Assembly: GCA_022865345.1 (NCBI GenBank)
Contig: JALHSU010000045.1
Location: 1-46,664 of the forward strand
Reading direction: 5' to 3'
DNA from: Candidatus Zixiibacteriota bacterium
GTDB taxonomy: Bacteria; Zixibacteria; MSB-5A5; RBG-16-43-9
Length of the DNA stretch: 46,664 nt
Shown: positions 8,288-16,148 of the stretch, piece after piece
How the letters are laid out: each line of letters starts with the position of its first letter
Numbering within the stretch: position 1 is the first letter of the stretch
Notes under the pieces: model-generated
Told to the model about the DNA's origin: nothing
The model's input: only the letters and a program-made list of their open reading frames with translations
Database searches by the model: none
Program-made: the position numbers and the translations under genes

Positions 8288-9100
8288 TCAGTATTTGTTA
8301 ATATCTATCTTCTTAACCTCTTTGACCTTTTCCCCTAAAAATCTTTCGCTTATCTGGATAAACTTTTCGGGAAAATCCGAGACATAGAATCTGTATTCAG
8401 GTTCAGCATTAGCCGTATTCATCATATCCCTCTGTTCCAATATCCTTTTAACCTCCAGGGCTGTCTTCTCAGCCGAATCGATCAGGGTGACATTTTCGCC
8501 TATCACTTTCGAGATGACCTTTTTCAACAGAGGATAATGAGTGCATCCTAAGACCAAAGTGTCTATTTTCTGTTTTTTCAATGGAGTCAAATATTCCTGA
8601 GCAATCAAGTAAGTAGCTTTTTTATTAATGTAACCTTCCTCAGCTAAAGAGACAAAAAGAGGACAGGGATAGTCAAAGACTTTTATTTTTTTATCTATCC
8701 TCTGAATCGCCCTGGTATATGATTTTGAACGGATGGTCCCTGCAGTTCCTATCACCCCTATTCTTCCGCTTTTTGTGACTTTGACTGCAGCCCGGGAGCC
8801 AGGCTCGATTACCCCCATTAAGGGGAGCTGAAAAATCCTTTTCAGATAATCCAAAGCCACGGCTGAGGCGGTATTGCAGGCGACCACGATCAGCTTCACC
8901 CCCTGGGTGGAAAGAAAGCTGATGTTCTGGACGGAGAATTTTTTGACGATTTCGGCTGAGCGGGGTCCATAAGGGGTTCTGGCAGTGTCTCCGAAATAGA
9001 TGACGTTTTCTGAAGGAAGCTTTTTGAAAACTTCCTTTGCCACTGTCAGACCGCCCACACCTGAATCGAAGATTCCTATTGCTTTAGATCTAACTCTCAT
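8288..9100 (-). CDS. murI: Glutamate racemase
   Basis: 270 residues. Interconverts L- and D-glutamate, supplying D-Glu for peptidoglycan. Motifs: FDSGVGGLTV at the start (catalytic Asp-Ser), VVACNTASA (first catalytic Cys) and LVLGCTHYPLL (second catalytic Cys, with Thr-His). YFGDTARTPYG is also conserved. AAGGA lies just before the ATG, and the ATG overlaps the stop of the upstream amidase gene by 4 nt (ATGA), so the two are translationally coupled. The context (amidase, smpB) fits a small cell-wall operon. Confidence 0.95.
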   Translation of the reverse strand: MRVRSKAIGIFDSGVGGLTVAKEVFKKLPSENVIYFGDTARTPYGPRSAEIVKKFSVQNISFLSTQGVKLIVVACNTASAVALDYLKRIFQLPLMGVIEPGSRAAVKVTKSGRIGVIGTAGTIRSKSYTRAIQRIDKKIKVFDYPCPLFVSLAEEGYINKKATYLIAQEYLTPLKKQKIDTLVLGCTHYPLLKKVISKVIGENVTLIDSAEKTALEVKRILEQRDMMNTANAEPEYRFYVSDFPEKFIQISERFLGEKVKEVKKIDINKY

Positions 9101-10575
9101 TTTCCTTTGCCCTCATATTTATTTTTAAAATCTAAAATTCCCTGACAGATGGCCTCAGCTATCTTCTGCCGGAACGTGCTTTTATTTAAAAGTTTTTCTT
9201 CTTCAGGATTAGAGATAAAGGCAGTCTCCACTAAAACCGAAGGCATATAGGTTTTGTTCAACACGAAAAATCCTGCCTGATCAACCCCCCGGCTGGGTAT
9301 ATCCAGCCTCTGTTTCATCCGGTCATGTATGATCTGGGCTAAATCGCTTGACTCTTTTAAGAACTCTGTTTGCAGCATATCCATCAAAATGAAATTGAGC
9401 TCGGAGGTGTCGGCTGGAGCTCCTTTGGGACGCTCAAATAAAATGGCTGAATTCTCCAAAGCCTCAGCTGCCCGGGCTTCATCGTTTTTCGCCTGGGCTA
9501 AAAAATAGATCTCCGTGCCGGCGGCTGCCCTTCTCTTGGCAGCATTGGTATGAATGCTGATAAACAGATCCCCTCCTTTTTGATTGGCAAATAATGCCCT
9601 CTCTTCCAGAGGCATGAACTTGTCATCCCTTCTGGTGAGGTATACTTGCAAACCCTTTTGATTGGAGTTTTTCAGCAGGCTCTCCAGTCTCAAGGCTATA
9701 TCCAGCACAATATCTTTCTCCTTTGTTCCTTTGGGCCCAACTGCGCCGGAATTCTCTCCGCCATGCCCAGGGTCTATTATGATAATGTCAATCGGATTTT
9801 TTTCCGGTTCTTCGTTTTCCTGGGGGGAATGTTCGACTGTAGCCGTATCCTCTAAGGTTATCTGCAGGCGGTAAAGCCCATCCGGTGTGGATTTAAGGAA
9901 GTAATAAAGCTTGGGAAAATCCATGAAAAGCCTTAAGGAAAGCTGGGCTGAGCCCCCGGAGGCAGATTGAAATTGATAGGCTTTGCTCTCTAAGATTATG
10001 TCCGGTATCTTGAAATTTGAGAAGAAAAGGGTATCTATTTTCCCCTCTAAGAAATTTATTATCAGCCAGTTGTTCTCGCTTTTGAAAAGCTCATAATTAA
10101 GGGGCTGGGAAAGATATATCTCTATCAGCATCCCGTTTAGCTTCTGGCTGACCTTGAGATCCAGAATGTTATATTCCCCCTGTTTTTTTACAATTTCTTC
10201 CGGAGGCTCAATAGTTTCCAGAATAGGCCAGAAGGTTTTGAAAGGAAGAAAGACCTTGCCCTGTCTAAATTCAACCGGCAGGGTCAAGTTATAAATATCC
10301 TGATCTAAAATTATATATGGGGAGAAAAAAGTAAATTTAAATTGATGCTCTTTGACCTGCCAGAATACGATTTTGCCCATAGGTTCCCAGAAAAGCTCTC
10401 CTCCGTAAATCTTTTTTAGACCTGTAAGTTCGATATATTGATAATTGTTTATATCCAGACTTTCCAATTCATATTTCTGGTCACCTTTTTCTACGATGAT
10501 CGTGGAGCTGTAAGAAAAAGAATGAAGGTAAAACAAAAAGATGAACAACAGGATAACCTTAATTAGTTTAATCAC
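9097..10575 (-). CDS. N-acetylmuramoyl-L-alanine amidase (Amidase_3)
   Basis: 492 residues with a GTG start (10573-10575) preceded by AGGAGAGG. Residues 1-23 are a signal peptide. Residues about 28-125 resemble the copper-amine-oxidase-N/stalk fold; 130-240 look like an AMIN-type beta domain, which in relatives binds peptidoglycan; 262-485 form the catalytic domain. Zinc and catalytic residues are visible: IDPGHGG (His), [10 protein letters not shown] (Glu), SIHTNA (His) and [12 protein letters not shown] (catalytic Glu). It cleaves the amide bond between MurNAc and L-Ala in the periplasm, for example during daughter-cell separation. It overlaps both smpB (GTGA) and murI (ATGA). Confidence 0.92.
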   Translation of the reverse strand: MIKLIKVILLFIFLFYLHSFSYSSTIIVEKGDQKYELESLDINNYQYIELTGLKKIYGGELFWEPMGKIVFWQVKEHQFKFTFFSPYIILDQDIYNLTLPVEFRQGKVFLPFKTFWPILETIEPPEEIVKKQGEYNILDLKVSQKLNGMLIEIYLSQPLNYELFKSENNWLIINFLEGKIDTLFFSNFKIPDIILESKAYQFQSASGGSAQLSLRLFMDFPKLYYFLKSTPDGLYRLQITLEDTATVEHSPQENEEPEKNPIDIIIIDPGHGGENSGAVGPKGTKEKDIVLDIALRLESLLKNSNQKGLQVYLTRRDDKFMPLEERALFANQKGGDLFISIHTNAAKRRAAAGTEIYFLAQAKNDEARAAEALENSAILFERPKGAPADTSELNFILMDMLQTEFLKESSDLAQIIHDRMKQRLDIPSRGVDQAGFFVLNKTYMPSVLVETAFISNPEEEKLLNKSTFRQKIAEAICQGILDFKNKYEGKGK

Positions 10576-11090
10576 TTATTCCTCTCCTTTAAAGCTCTTC
10601 TTAAAGCACGGTCTGCTTCTCTTTCGGCTATAGAGTTACGCCTGTCATACAGTTTTTTTCCCACTGCCAGGGCCAATTCAACTTTGGCGTAACTTCCTTT
10701 GAAATAGAGCCTGAGGGGGACAAGGGTTAACCCCTTTTCGACAACCCTACCCACTAATCTCCTTATCTGATTCCGATGCAGTAGAAGCTTCCTTGGTCTG
10801 GTCGGGTCCTGATTATACCTGTTCCCTTTTTCATACGGGCTGATATGCATATTCAGAAGAACTACTTCCTCTTTGTCTATTTTAGCATAAGAATCTTTCA
10901 GGTTCGCCTTACCTTCCCTTAATGCTTTTACCTCTGTCCCGCGAAGCACCATACCGGCTTCGTAGGTTTCGATTATATTATATTCATGCCGGGCTTTTCG
11001 GTTAGTGGCGATTATCTTTATCTCTTCTTTGTCGCTCACAGACCCTTTATCGGCTTTACGCTCGCGAATATTTTTCTCTTTTTTCTCCAT
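10572..11090 (-). CDS. smpB: SsrA-binding protein SmpB
   Basis: 172 residues from this ATG. SmpB binds tmRNA and brings it to stalled ribosomes. Conserved blocks: [63 protein letters not shown] and the basic tail [26 protein letters not shown]. The start is uncertain: the frame is open further upstream (ATG at 11144), this ATG lacks a clear Shine-Dalgarno, and a GTG at 11039 would give about 155 residues, the usual family length. The gene ends in a TGA overlapping the amidase start. The ssrA RNA gene was not seen in the window. Confidence 0.92.
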   Translation of the reverse strand: MEKKEKNIRERKADKGSVSDKEEIKIIATNRKARHEYNIIETYEAGMVLRGTEVKALREGKANLKDSYAKIDKEEVVLLNMHISPYEKGNRYNQDPTRPRKLLLHRNQIRRLVGRVVEKGLTLVPLRLYFKGSYAKVELALAVGKKLYDRRNSIAEREADRALRRALKERNK

Positions 11091-11173
11091 ACTGGATGAA
11101 TATATCAGAAGAATAAAAAAGTGGCAAGGGAAAAGTAGAGGCATATTGCCATATGCTCCTACGATAAGATTTT

Positions 11174-11390
11174 GTAGGGGAGCCCCTTGTGGGCTCCCGA
11201 AACCTGAGAGGGGACAAGCCCCTCCCCTACGACAGACAATGATGAAAAATAACTTGCAAAAAATTCCTAATAGGATAAATTATGTTAGACTCAGCAGGTA
11301 GTTCAGGCTTTGTTTTTTTGAAATATGGAAGGCTAAAGCCTTCCTCTACATAACCCCACGAGACGTAGAGACGCATAGCATGCGTCTCTA
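11174..11390. repeat. Palindromic elements upstream of the alcohol dehydrogenase gene
   Basis: 11174-11230 begins GTAGGGGAG and ends CTCCCCTAC, with an inner GAGCCC/GGGCTC hairpin. GGAAGGCT/AGCCTTCC lies near 11327-11344. 11366-11390 is TAGAGACGCAT, 3 nt, ATGCGTCTCTA. They fill the divergent region between smpB (minus) and the dehydrogenase (plus). Confidence 0.7.
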
Positions 11391-11409
11391 TAAATGAAAG
11401 ACAGGACTT

Positions 11410-12411
11410 ATGCAGGCAATGGTCCTGAAAAAACCAGGTAAAATCGAGGAAAACCCTCTTCAGTTCCAGGAAGTCCCGCACCCTGAAATTGGGCTTAAGG
11501 ATATTTTGGTTAGGGTACAGGCTTGCGGTATCTGTCATACTGACCTGCACACAGTCGAAGGGGAGCTTCCTTTGCCCAAATCACCTTTAATCCCTGGTCA
11601 TCAGATTGTCGGAACAGTTGAGAGAAAAGGAACTGAAGTCCGTCGTTTCAACCTTGGGGATAGGGCCGGAATCGCCTGGTTGAACTCAACCTGTGGAAGA
11701 TGTGAATTCTGCAGGAGTGGAGGAGAAAACCTGTGTGAACAGGCAAAATTCACCGGCTATCATTCAAACGGAGGGTATGCCGAATATACAGCAATCTCTG
11801 AAAATTTCGCTTATGCTGTTCCAGAAACCTTTTCGCCAACAGGGGCTGCCCCTTTACTCTGCGCGGGAATCATAGGGTATCGAGCATTGCGTCTTAGCGA
11901 AATCAAGCCCGGGCAAAGATTGGGCCTTTATGGTTTCGGCGCCTCAGCTCATATCGTCATCCAGATAGCTCTCTTTTGGAAATGTGAGGTCTTCGTTTTT
12001 ACCCGGAGCCCGGAGCATCAGAAATTAGCTTTAGATTTAGGTGCGGTCTGGGCAGGAAAAGCTGAGCAAATCCCCGAAAAGAAGCTTCACAGCTCAATTA
12101 TCTTTGCACCAGCAGGCGAATTAGTCCCACACGCTTTAAAAACTCTTGACCGTGGTGGGACACTTGCCTTAGCTGGAATCTATATGACTCCGATCCCGCA
12201 GTTGGACTATATGCAGCATTTATATTTTGAGAAGACGCTGAGAAGCGTGGCTAACAGCACTCGAAAAGATGGAAAGGAACTTCTCAAGCTCGCCTCAGAA
12301 ATCCCCATCCGCACACAGGTAACTGTTTTTCCCTTAAGGGAGGCAAATTGTGCTTTACGGTTGCTCAAACAGGGGAAGATAAACGGGGCAGGAGTGTTAG
12401 AGATTCCTTAG
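11410..12411 (+). CDS. Zinc-dependent alcohol dehydrogenase (MDR superfamily)
   Basis: 333 residues. Oxidises alcohols or reduces aldehydes with NAD(P); the physiological substrate is not evident. Residues 1-130 form the GroES-like domain: catalytic zinc ligands Cys39 (ACGICHTDLH) and His64 (PGHQIVG), structural zinc ligands Cys95, Cys98, Cys101 and Cys109. The Rossmann domain follows, with GLYGFGASA in place of the classical GxGxxG, a variant found in the AdhA-like subgroup. AGGA lies 3 nt before this ATG; an ATG at 11419 is the alternative start. A single gene flanked by repeats. Confidence 0.9.
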   Translation: MQAMVLKKPGKIEENPLQFQEVPHPEIGLKDILVRVQACGICHTDLHTVEGELPLPKSPLIPGHQIVGTVERKGTEVRRFNLGDRAGIAWLNSTCGRCEFCRSGGENLCEQAKFTGYHSNGGYAEYTAISENFAYAVPETFSPTGAAPLLCAGIIGYRALRLSEIKPGQRLGLYGFGASAHIVIQIALFWKCEVFVFTRSPEHQKLALDLGAVWAGKAEQIPEKKLHSSIIFAPAGELVPHALKTLDRGGTLALAGIYMTPIPQLDYMQHLYFEKTLRSVANSTRKDGKELLKLASEIPIRTQVTVFPLREANCALRLLKQGKINGAGVLEIP

Positions 12412-12491
12412 ACAGGTAGGGGCAATTTCCAAATGGATCCAAATGGACATGAATTGCCTCTCCAGAAAAACAATTATGATTTAATCAAATT

Positions 12492-12559
12492 GTAGGGGTT
12501 CAAAATTTTGAACCCCTACAGGAAACTGCTCATTCACTCGTCGGGTGCAGGACCCGACG
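12492..12559. repeat. GTAGGGG and CGTCGGGT palindromes
   Basis: 12492-12519 is a perfect palindrome with GTAGGGGTTCAAAA arms. 12539-12559 is CGTCGGGT, 5 nt, ACCCGACG. They lie between two converging genes, so one or both may end transcription. Confidence 0.65.
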
Positions 12560-12620
12560 CTACGGAGTATAGATCACTGGCCACTGACCACTGTTTTTCT
12601 TAATACTACAACTGAAGAAA

Positions 12621-13169
12621 TCAAACTTTTTCACCCGCTGAAGAGACCTTAGACTTGCCCTCGCCAGCAAGCTCGTTGACCAGAATGTTCACCATTTGAT
12701 TTCTGTTTTTCCTGGTCACCTCGAAGATTTTCACGTCTTCTCTTTTTTTAATCCGCTCTACGAATGGATGGTGCCCGAACATAACAGTGCCCAGCACCGG
12801 ATTCGGGGCATCCAGACATTCCAGGACCAGCTCCTGAAATCTTCTGGAGAAAAGCTCCATCTTTCCTATCTCGTCGATGACTATGATGCTGCTTCCTCTC
12901 AAGCACCTTTCCAGTTCCCGGGAGACGATCTTCTCAAAGCCGGTTACTGCAATGCCATAATTTCCCACCCGGTATTTGCTTCTCAGGTCTTTATGCGCTA
13001 AAGTCCCTTGCATTCCAAAAAGAGTTTCCACAGAAAAACCGACCCTGGTTTCTCCTTCTCTTACCTCTGTGGTGAAGAATCCACAGGTTGAGCGGTTCAA
13101 TTTCTCGATTACCTTTTTAATAATCGTAGTTTTACCAATGCCCGGTAATCCAGTCAAAAAAATGTTCAT
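12621..13169 (-). CDS. THEP1-family nucleoside-triphosphatase
   Basis: 182 residues. The family (NTPase_1, THEP1/AaTHEP1) hydrolyses NTPs in vitro; its role in the cell is unsettled. Walker A is GLPGIGKTT at residues 7-15; the Walker B-like strand is SIIVIDEIGKMELFS at about 94. GFFTTEVREG and GFEKI are further family blocks. The C-terminal 12 or so residues are low-complexity. The ATG has no clear Shine-Dalgarno but lies about 30 nt after a promoter at 13207-13236. It is monocistronic: downstream there are only repeats. Confidence 0.88.
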   Translation of the reverse strand: MNIFLTGLPGIGKTTIIKKVIEKLNRSTCGFFTTEVREGETRVGFSVETLFGMQGTLAHKDLRSKYRVGNYGIAVTGFEKIVSRELERCLRGSSIIVIDEIGKMELFSRRFQELVLECLDAPNPVLGTVMFGHHPFVERIKKREDVKIFEVTRKNRNQMVNILVNELAGEGKSKVSSAGEKV

Positions 13170-13206
13170 TTTATTTTTTGGTTTAAGGTTAATCCCAATT
13201 CTATAT

Positions 13207-13236
13207 TAATTACGCAAAACCCCGGGGTTATGTCAA
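13207..13236 (-). promoter_or_regulatory. Promoter with internal palindrome for the THEP1 gene
   Basis: On the minus strand, TTGACA (13231-13236), an 18-bp spacer and TAATTA (13207-13212). The spacer contains the perfect 12-bp palindrome AACCCCGGGGTT (13218-13229), well placed for a repressor operator. Confidence 0.45.
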
Positions 13237-13333
13237 ATCAAATTTTGAAATTTTCGCAAGAAAATTAGCTAATTATCAAGCGGACTTCGTCATGCTTGAT
13301 CTACATGATTACTTTGTTAGAGACAAATTTATT

Positions 13334-13360
13334 AGGTCAGGAGCCGGGGGCTCCTGACCT
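13334..13360. repeat. AGGTCAGGAGC hairpin
   Basis: AGGTCAGGAGC (13334-13344) pairs perfectly with GCTCCTGACCT (13350-13360) around a 5-nt loop. It is downstream of the ribbon-helix-helix gene and could serve as its terminator, although no U-run follows. Confidence 0.5.
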
Positions 13361-13403
13361 ACATTTCTTTGAGCGTTTGAGCCTTTAAGCATTTAAGCTT
13401 TTC

Positions 13404-13691
13404 TTACTTCTTAATCTCTTTTCCCTCGTTGTCGAGAGTCCCTTCATTCTCTTTCAGCTCTCTAACCTTTCTCCATCTCCTCAGGACCTGGATGTAATCC
13501 AGAAGCATCCTCTCCTCTGCCTCGGTCAGGCTTTCCAGTATCGGAATCCCGATCTTAATCAGAGTTCTAGTCACATCAGCCATAGTCCGGTCATACCTTT
13601 TCGCCAGTTGGCTTATCTTGTCTTTCAGCTCGTAGGAGATGAAGATGTTGATGCAGTGCTCTCCTTTTAGCTTAGCAGGCGAATTCTCCAT
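13404..13691 (-). CDS. Ribbon-helix-helix-like small protein
   Basis: 95 residues from the ATG at 13689-13691, chosen because AAGGAGG lies 4-5 nt upstream; the longer frame from 13715 would include that site. Residues about 13-55 (INIFISYELKDKISQLAKRYDRTMADVTRTLIK pattern) look like a beta-strand followed by two helices, as in CopG/Arc DNA-binding proteins. A charged helical tail follows. It lies 49 bp downstream of the sigma-like gene and probably shares its transcript. No toxin-like partner is next to it. Likely a DNA-binding regulator; the assignment to ribbon-helix-helix is by pattern only. Confidence 0.65.
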   Translation of the reverse strand: MENSPAKLKGEHCINIFISYELKDKISQLAKRYDRTMADVTRTLIKIGIPILESLTEAEERMLLDYIQVLRRWRKVRELKENEGTLDNEGKEIKK

Positions 13692-13710
13692 AAAACCTCC
13701 TTCATTTTTT

Positions 13711-13742
13711 GTCATTCTGATCCCCGTAGGGGAGAAGAATCT
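13711..13742. repeat. Partial GTCATTCTGA repeat between two regulator genes
   Basis: Starts GTCATTCTGA and ends GAAGAATCT, like the ends of the full element at 14523-14614, with CCCCGTAGGGG in the middle. Its right end overlaps the TAG stop of the gene at 13741-14388. Confidence 0.55.
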
Positions 13743-14388
13743 AAGTTTCCAAATTAACCATGTGTCTCTTTTGATGATTTATCATGGTCTGCGGAGTCTT
13801 AATCTCCAGATTGAACTCTTCCTTGAACGTTCGTAAAATCTTTTTCCAGGTCTCTTCCTCCTTCTTAGTTTTTATCAACTCATCTAATTTTTCCCTTTCC
13901 GGATGAGAGCAGATCAAGCACTTCCTTTCTGGGGAAATTTTAATCTTATACCGCTGGGACACGAATCCCTTCAGGATGAATTTAAGTTTTTCCAGGGCTG
14001 AACGGTGAATCCGCTCAAGCCGATCTTTGGTCTTGTTCATAATCTCTGAAATCTGGTCATAGCTTTTGCAGTCGAAATAAAAAAGCCTGATAAATTCTCT
14101 TTCAGCGTTCTCCAGCCTATCCAGGGAGTCCTCTACTTTTTCCTCTAACTCTACTTTTGCTTTTTCCTCCTTCATCCTCTCTATTAAGTCTGACTCCTCA
14201 GAGACTGATTCCGGCTCCTCCACCCCCTCGACCCAGTTCAAAGCCCGAATCCTCTTTCCCTTCTTCCTACCGTATCCTAAAGAACAAGCATAGTAATCTA
14301 CAAAATGGTCTTTCCTTCTTTTATCTTTATGCTGGTCCCCGGACAGGGGCAGATCAGCCGATTTGTCCCCAGTATTTTTCTTTTTCAT
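13741..14388 (-). CDS. Sigma-region-4-like HTH protein with a C-terminal CxxCxH module
   Basis: 215 residues from the ATG at 14386-14388, preceded by AGGAG; an upstream in-frame ATG at 14409 lacks one. Residues 1-60 are basic and unrecognised, 60-90 acidic. Residues about 92-140 (AEREFIRLFYFDCKSYDQISEIM...RIHRSALEKLKFIL) match sigma-70 region 4. The last part has CLICSHPEREKLDELI (Cys157, Cys160, His162) and ends with NHQKRH (His205, His209); this CxxCxHPxR plus terminal H-x3-H layout recurs in small putative DNA-binding proteins of mobile elements. There is no region 2, so it is not a complete sigma factor. Probably a transcription regulator; no exact family recognised. Confidence 0.6.
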   Translation of the reverse strand: MKKKNTGDKSADLPLSGDQHKDKRRKDHFVDYYACSLGYGRKKGKRIRALNWVEGVEEPESVSEESDLIERMKEEKAKVELEEKVEDSLDRLENAEREFIRLFYFDCKSYDQISEIMNKTKDRLERIHRSALEKLKFILKGFVSQRYKIKISPERKCLICSHPEREKLDELIKTKKEEETWKKILRTFKEEFNLEIKTPQTMINHQKRHMVNLET

Positions 14389-14407
14389 TGGCTCCTCCCT
14401 CTTCATC

Positions 14408-14429
14408 ATTTGTCTATCTCAGGACAAAT
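14408..14429. promoter_or_regulatory. Candidate operator before the sigma-like gene
   Basis: ATTTGTC (14408-14414), 8 nt, GACAAAT (14423-14429). This 7-bp inverted repeat lies 20 bp before the ATG, where an autoregulator could bind. Confidence 0.35.
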
Positions 14430-14522
14430 TAAAGGTGAGCCAATTTCTACACAGATGTTCTAAAAAGCAATCACATCAGTTTCACCTGATCTTCACATGT
14501 TAGTCACTTTAGTATTTTATAT

Positions 14523-14678
14523 GTCATTCTGAGGGAGTCCCCTACGGGGACGACCGAAGAATCTATCGAATCTATGCTTGAGATAGATTCTTCGTTCTTC
14601 GAACTCAGAATGACAGGAAGTGAGAGTTCACATAATTCTTGAGGATCCAGTAGGGGCAGGTTTCAAACCTGCCCCTAC
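14523..14678. repeat. GTCATTCTGAG element and GTAGGGGCAGG palindrome
   Basis: 14523-14614 begins GTCATTCTGAG and ends CTCAGAATGAC, with GAAGAATCTATC/GATAGATTCTTC inside: a 92-bp MITE-like repeat of a type found in many bacteria. 14650-14678 is a near-perfect palindrome with GTAGGGGCAGGTTT arms. Confidence 0.7.
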
Positions 14679-14731
14679 GCTCCTGATAGCAGGTCATCCA
14701 CACACGAATCAGAACAGGATTAAAAAAATAG

Positions 14732-14760
14732 TTGCCCTGACAAGAGCTAACTCTTATATT
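14732..14760 (+). promoter_or_regulatory. Promoter for the DUF5668-like/CPBP pair
   Basis: TTGCCC (14732-14737), 17 bp, TATATT (14755-14760), 45 bp before the ATG at 14805. Confidence 0.5.
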
Positions 14761-14804
14761 ATCCTAAATTTATTTTAGATAAATTTTCTTAAAAGGAGGA
14801 GAAA

Positions 14805-15044
14805 ATGGAGAAATCAACATCAGATGAAAAGTGGGATTCTGGCAGGGCTTTTGTGGGGATTATCATATTAGGTGTGGGCGTCATATTCCTTCTTTCTAAC
14901 TGGGGAATAATACCTTCTATGCATCACGCCTGGCCCTTAATCCTTATAGTAGTGGGATTAGCTTTCCTTTTTGGGGCGGGAAGAAAACACAAGTGTTCAT
15001 CCCAGCAGTCACCCAAGGATGAAGGACCCGGAACTCCCGTATGA
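14805..15044 (+). CDS. Small membrane protein, LiaI/LiaF-TM-like (DUF5668)
   Basis: 79 residues. An N-terminal polar stretch is followed by two membrane segments (about 16-33 and 44-60) separated by NWGIIPSMHHAWPLILI. The 'G.I.ILGVGVIFLL.N.G' and 'WPLILIVVGL..L' pattern is that of the LiaI-LiaF-like transmembrane region, often found in envelope-stress systems. AAGGAGG lies 5-6 nt before the ATG. Its TGA overlaps the start of the next gene (ATGA), so the two are coupled. The function of stand-alone members is not established. Confidence 0.75.
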   Translation: MEKSTSDEKWDSGRAFVGIIILGVGVIFLLSNWGIIPSMHHAWPLILIVVGLAFLFGAGRKHKCSSQQSPKDEGPGTPV

Positions 15045-15793
15045 TGGAAGAAAAGCAATCCTCTGTATCTGACGAAAGCCATATCCCGGATGAAACTTAT
15101 GCAAATAAAGGGATCCATCCAGGGAGGATTGGTTCAATCCTTCTGCTTTTTTTCCTTCTGATAATCTGGCCCCTTTCCTCTTATTTACTGATGAAGGAAC
15201 AGCAGCCCCAGTTGTCTGCCTCGGGTTTTGAGGGAATTAATCTATCGACCCAGATATATCTTCCTACCATACTTATCCAGCTTTTGGTATTCTTGTTGAT
15301 CGTCCTGGTATTACGTCTGGAAAGGGAGAGCTTTTCCAGCATTGGACTCAAGGGGTTCGACTTAAGAAATTTGCTGATAGGCGCTCTCTCCTGGTTCGGA
15401 ATGAGCTTGTTACTTCTGGTAGTGAGCTATCTACTGAGATCATACAATCTCTCTACACCGCCAGACGTGTTGAAGCTTCTACCTCGAACCGCCCCCCAGA
15501 AATTTCTCTGGATAATCATGGCACTGAGCGCTTCCCTGGCTGAGGAAAGCGCATTCAGAGGATTTGTCCTCACCCGCCTTAACCTTTATCTGAAGAACTG
15601 GTGGCTCACAATCCTTATCGCTTCAATATCTTTCAGCCTGGGACATCTTTATCAAGGCACAGCCGGAACGATCTTTGCAGGGATTTACGGAGTTCTCTTC
15701 TCTTTTCTATTCCTCTGGAGAAAGAGTCTGGCTCCATGTATGACCGCTCACTTTTTGCAGGATGTCACGCCCCTTTTTGCCCCGCTTTCTTAA
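15041..15793 (+). CDS. CPBP-family intramembrane metalloprotease
   Basis: 250 residues with about seven membrane segments. The three CPBP (Rce1/Abi) motifs are present: EESAFR (EExxxR) near residue 165, FSLGH (FxxxH) near 195, and AHFLQD (HxxxD/N) near 240. Members are membrane-embedded glutamate proteases; bacterial ones have been tied to bacteriocin immunity and protein maturation, but the substrate here is unknown. Translation is coupled to the upstream small membrane protein by a 4-nt overlap, which suggests a partnership. Confidence 0.88.
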   Translation: MMEEKQSSVSDESHIPDETYANKGIHPGRIGSILLLFFLLIIWPLSSYLLMKEQQPQLSASGFEGINLSTQIYLPTILIQLLVFLLIVLVLRLERESFSSIGLKGFDLRNLLIGALSWFGMSLLLLVVSYLLRSYNLSTPPDVLKLLPRTAPQKFLWIIMALSASLAEESAFRGFVLTRLNLYLKNWWLTILIASISFSLGHLYQGTAGTIFAGIYGVLFSFLFLWRKSLAPCMTAHFLQDVTPLFAPLS

Positions 15794-16148
15794 ATCCATT
15801 TGAAAAACCTGCATCACAGCTGATTATTACGATTAAGCGGATAAAACCGCACCTTGATTTATCCGCTTTGATAATCAGCTTAATCCGCTTCATCTGCTGT
15901 GAATCTGTGGTGGCTCCTAGCAAAGGACTTCACCCTGATTTCCGAGCGTAGTGCAAGGCTTTCATCCTTGCCTGACTTAACCTAAAAGGGCCAACCTACA
16001 AAAAAGCGGAGGTCTGAAGACCTCCGCTACATAAAAAAGTAGGGGGCAGGTTTCAGTTCGGTAGGCTCACTGCTCTGAGCAAAGTCGAAGAGCAAACCCA
16101 CCCCCTACAAAAAGACAGGACGATTAAACCACTAATTAATCTTTTCGG
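15794..16148. other. 355-bp convergent intergenic region filled with repeats, no gene
   Basis: 15817-15845 and 15858-15880 form a long imperfect inverted repeat (CAGCTGATTAT.../...ATAATCAGCTT). The flank 'TTAATCCGCTTCATCTGC' resembles a widespread bacterial intergenic repeat. 16006-16015 and 16018-16027 form a perfect 10-bp hairpin (GCGGAGGTCT). 16039-16108 is a GTAGGGGG...CCCCCTAC element whose 'GGCTCACTGCTCTGAGC' core is shared with 7167-7233. An open frame at 15601-15951 runs through this and the protease gene but is not credible. Confidence 0.65.

Larger units (their letters stand above)
14389..14804. other. 416-bp divergent intergenic region, no gene
   Basis: Holds the candidate operator at 14408-14429, about 90 bp of unassigned AT-rich sequence, two repeats (14523-14614 and 14650-14678) and the plus-strand promoter at 14732-14760. 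No coding potential was seen on either strand. Confidence 0.6.

Noticed and set aside
11227-11550. 107-residue minus-strand ORF
   Set aside because: Overlaps the start of the well-supported alcohol dehydrogenase gene and a repeat; it is a shadow frame.
13404-13691. Antitoxin of a toxin-antitoxin pair
   Set aside because: The ribbon-helix-helix fold would fit, but neither neighbour resembles a toxin (RelE, PIN, MazF or similar).
13741-14388. Complete alternative sigma factor
   Set aside because: Only a region-4-like HTH is present; there is no region 2 for -10 recognition and core binding.
15601-15951. 116-residue plus-strand ORF
   Set aside because: Runs out of frame through the CPBP protease gene into repeats.
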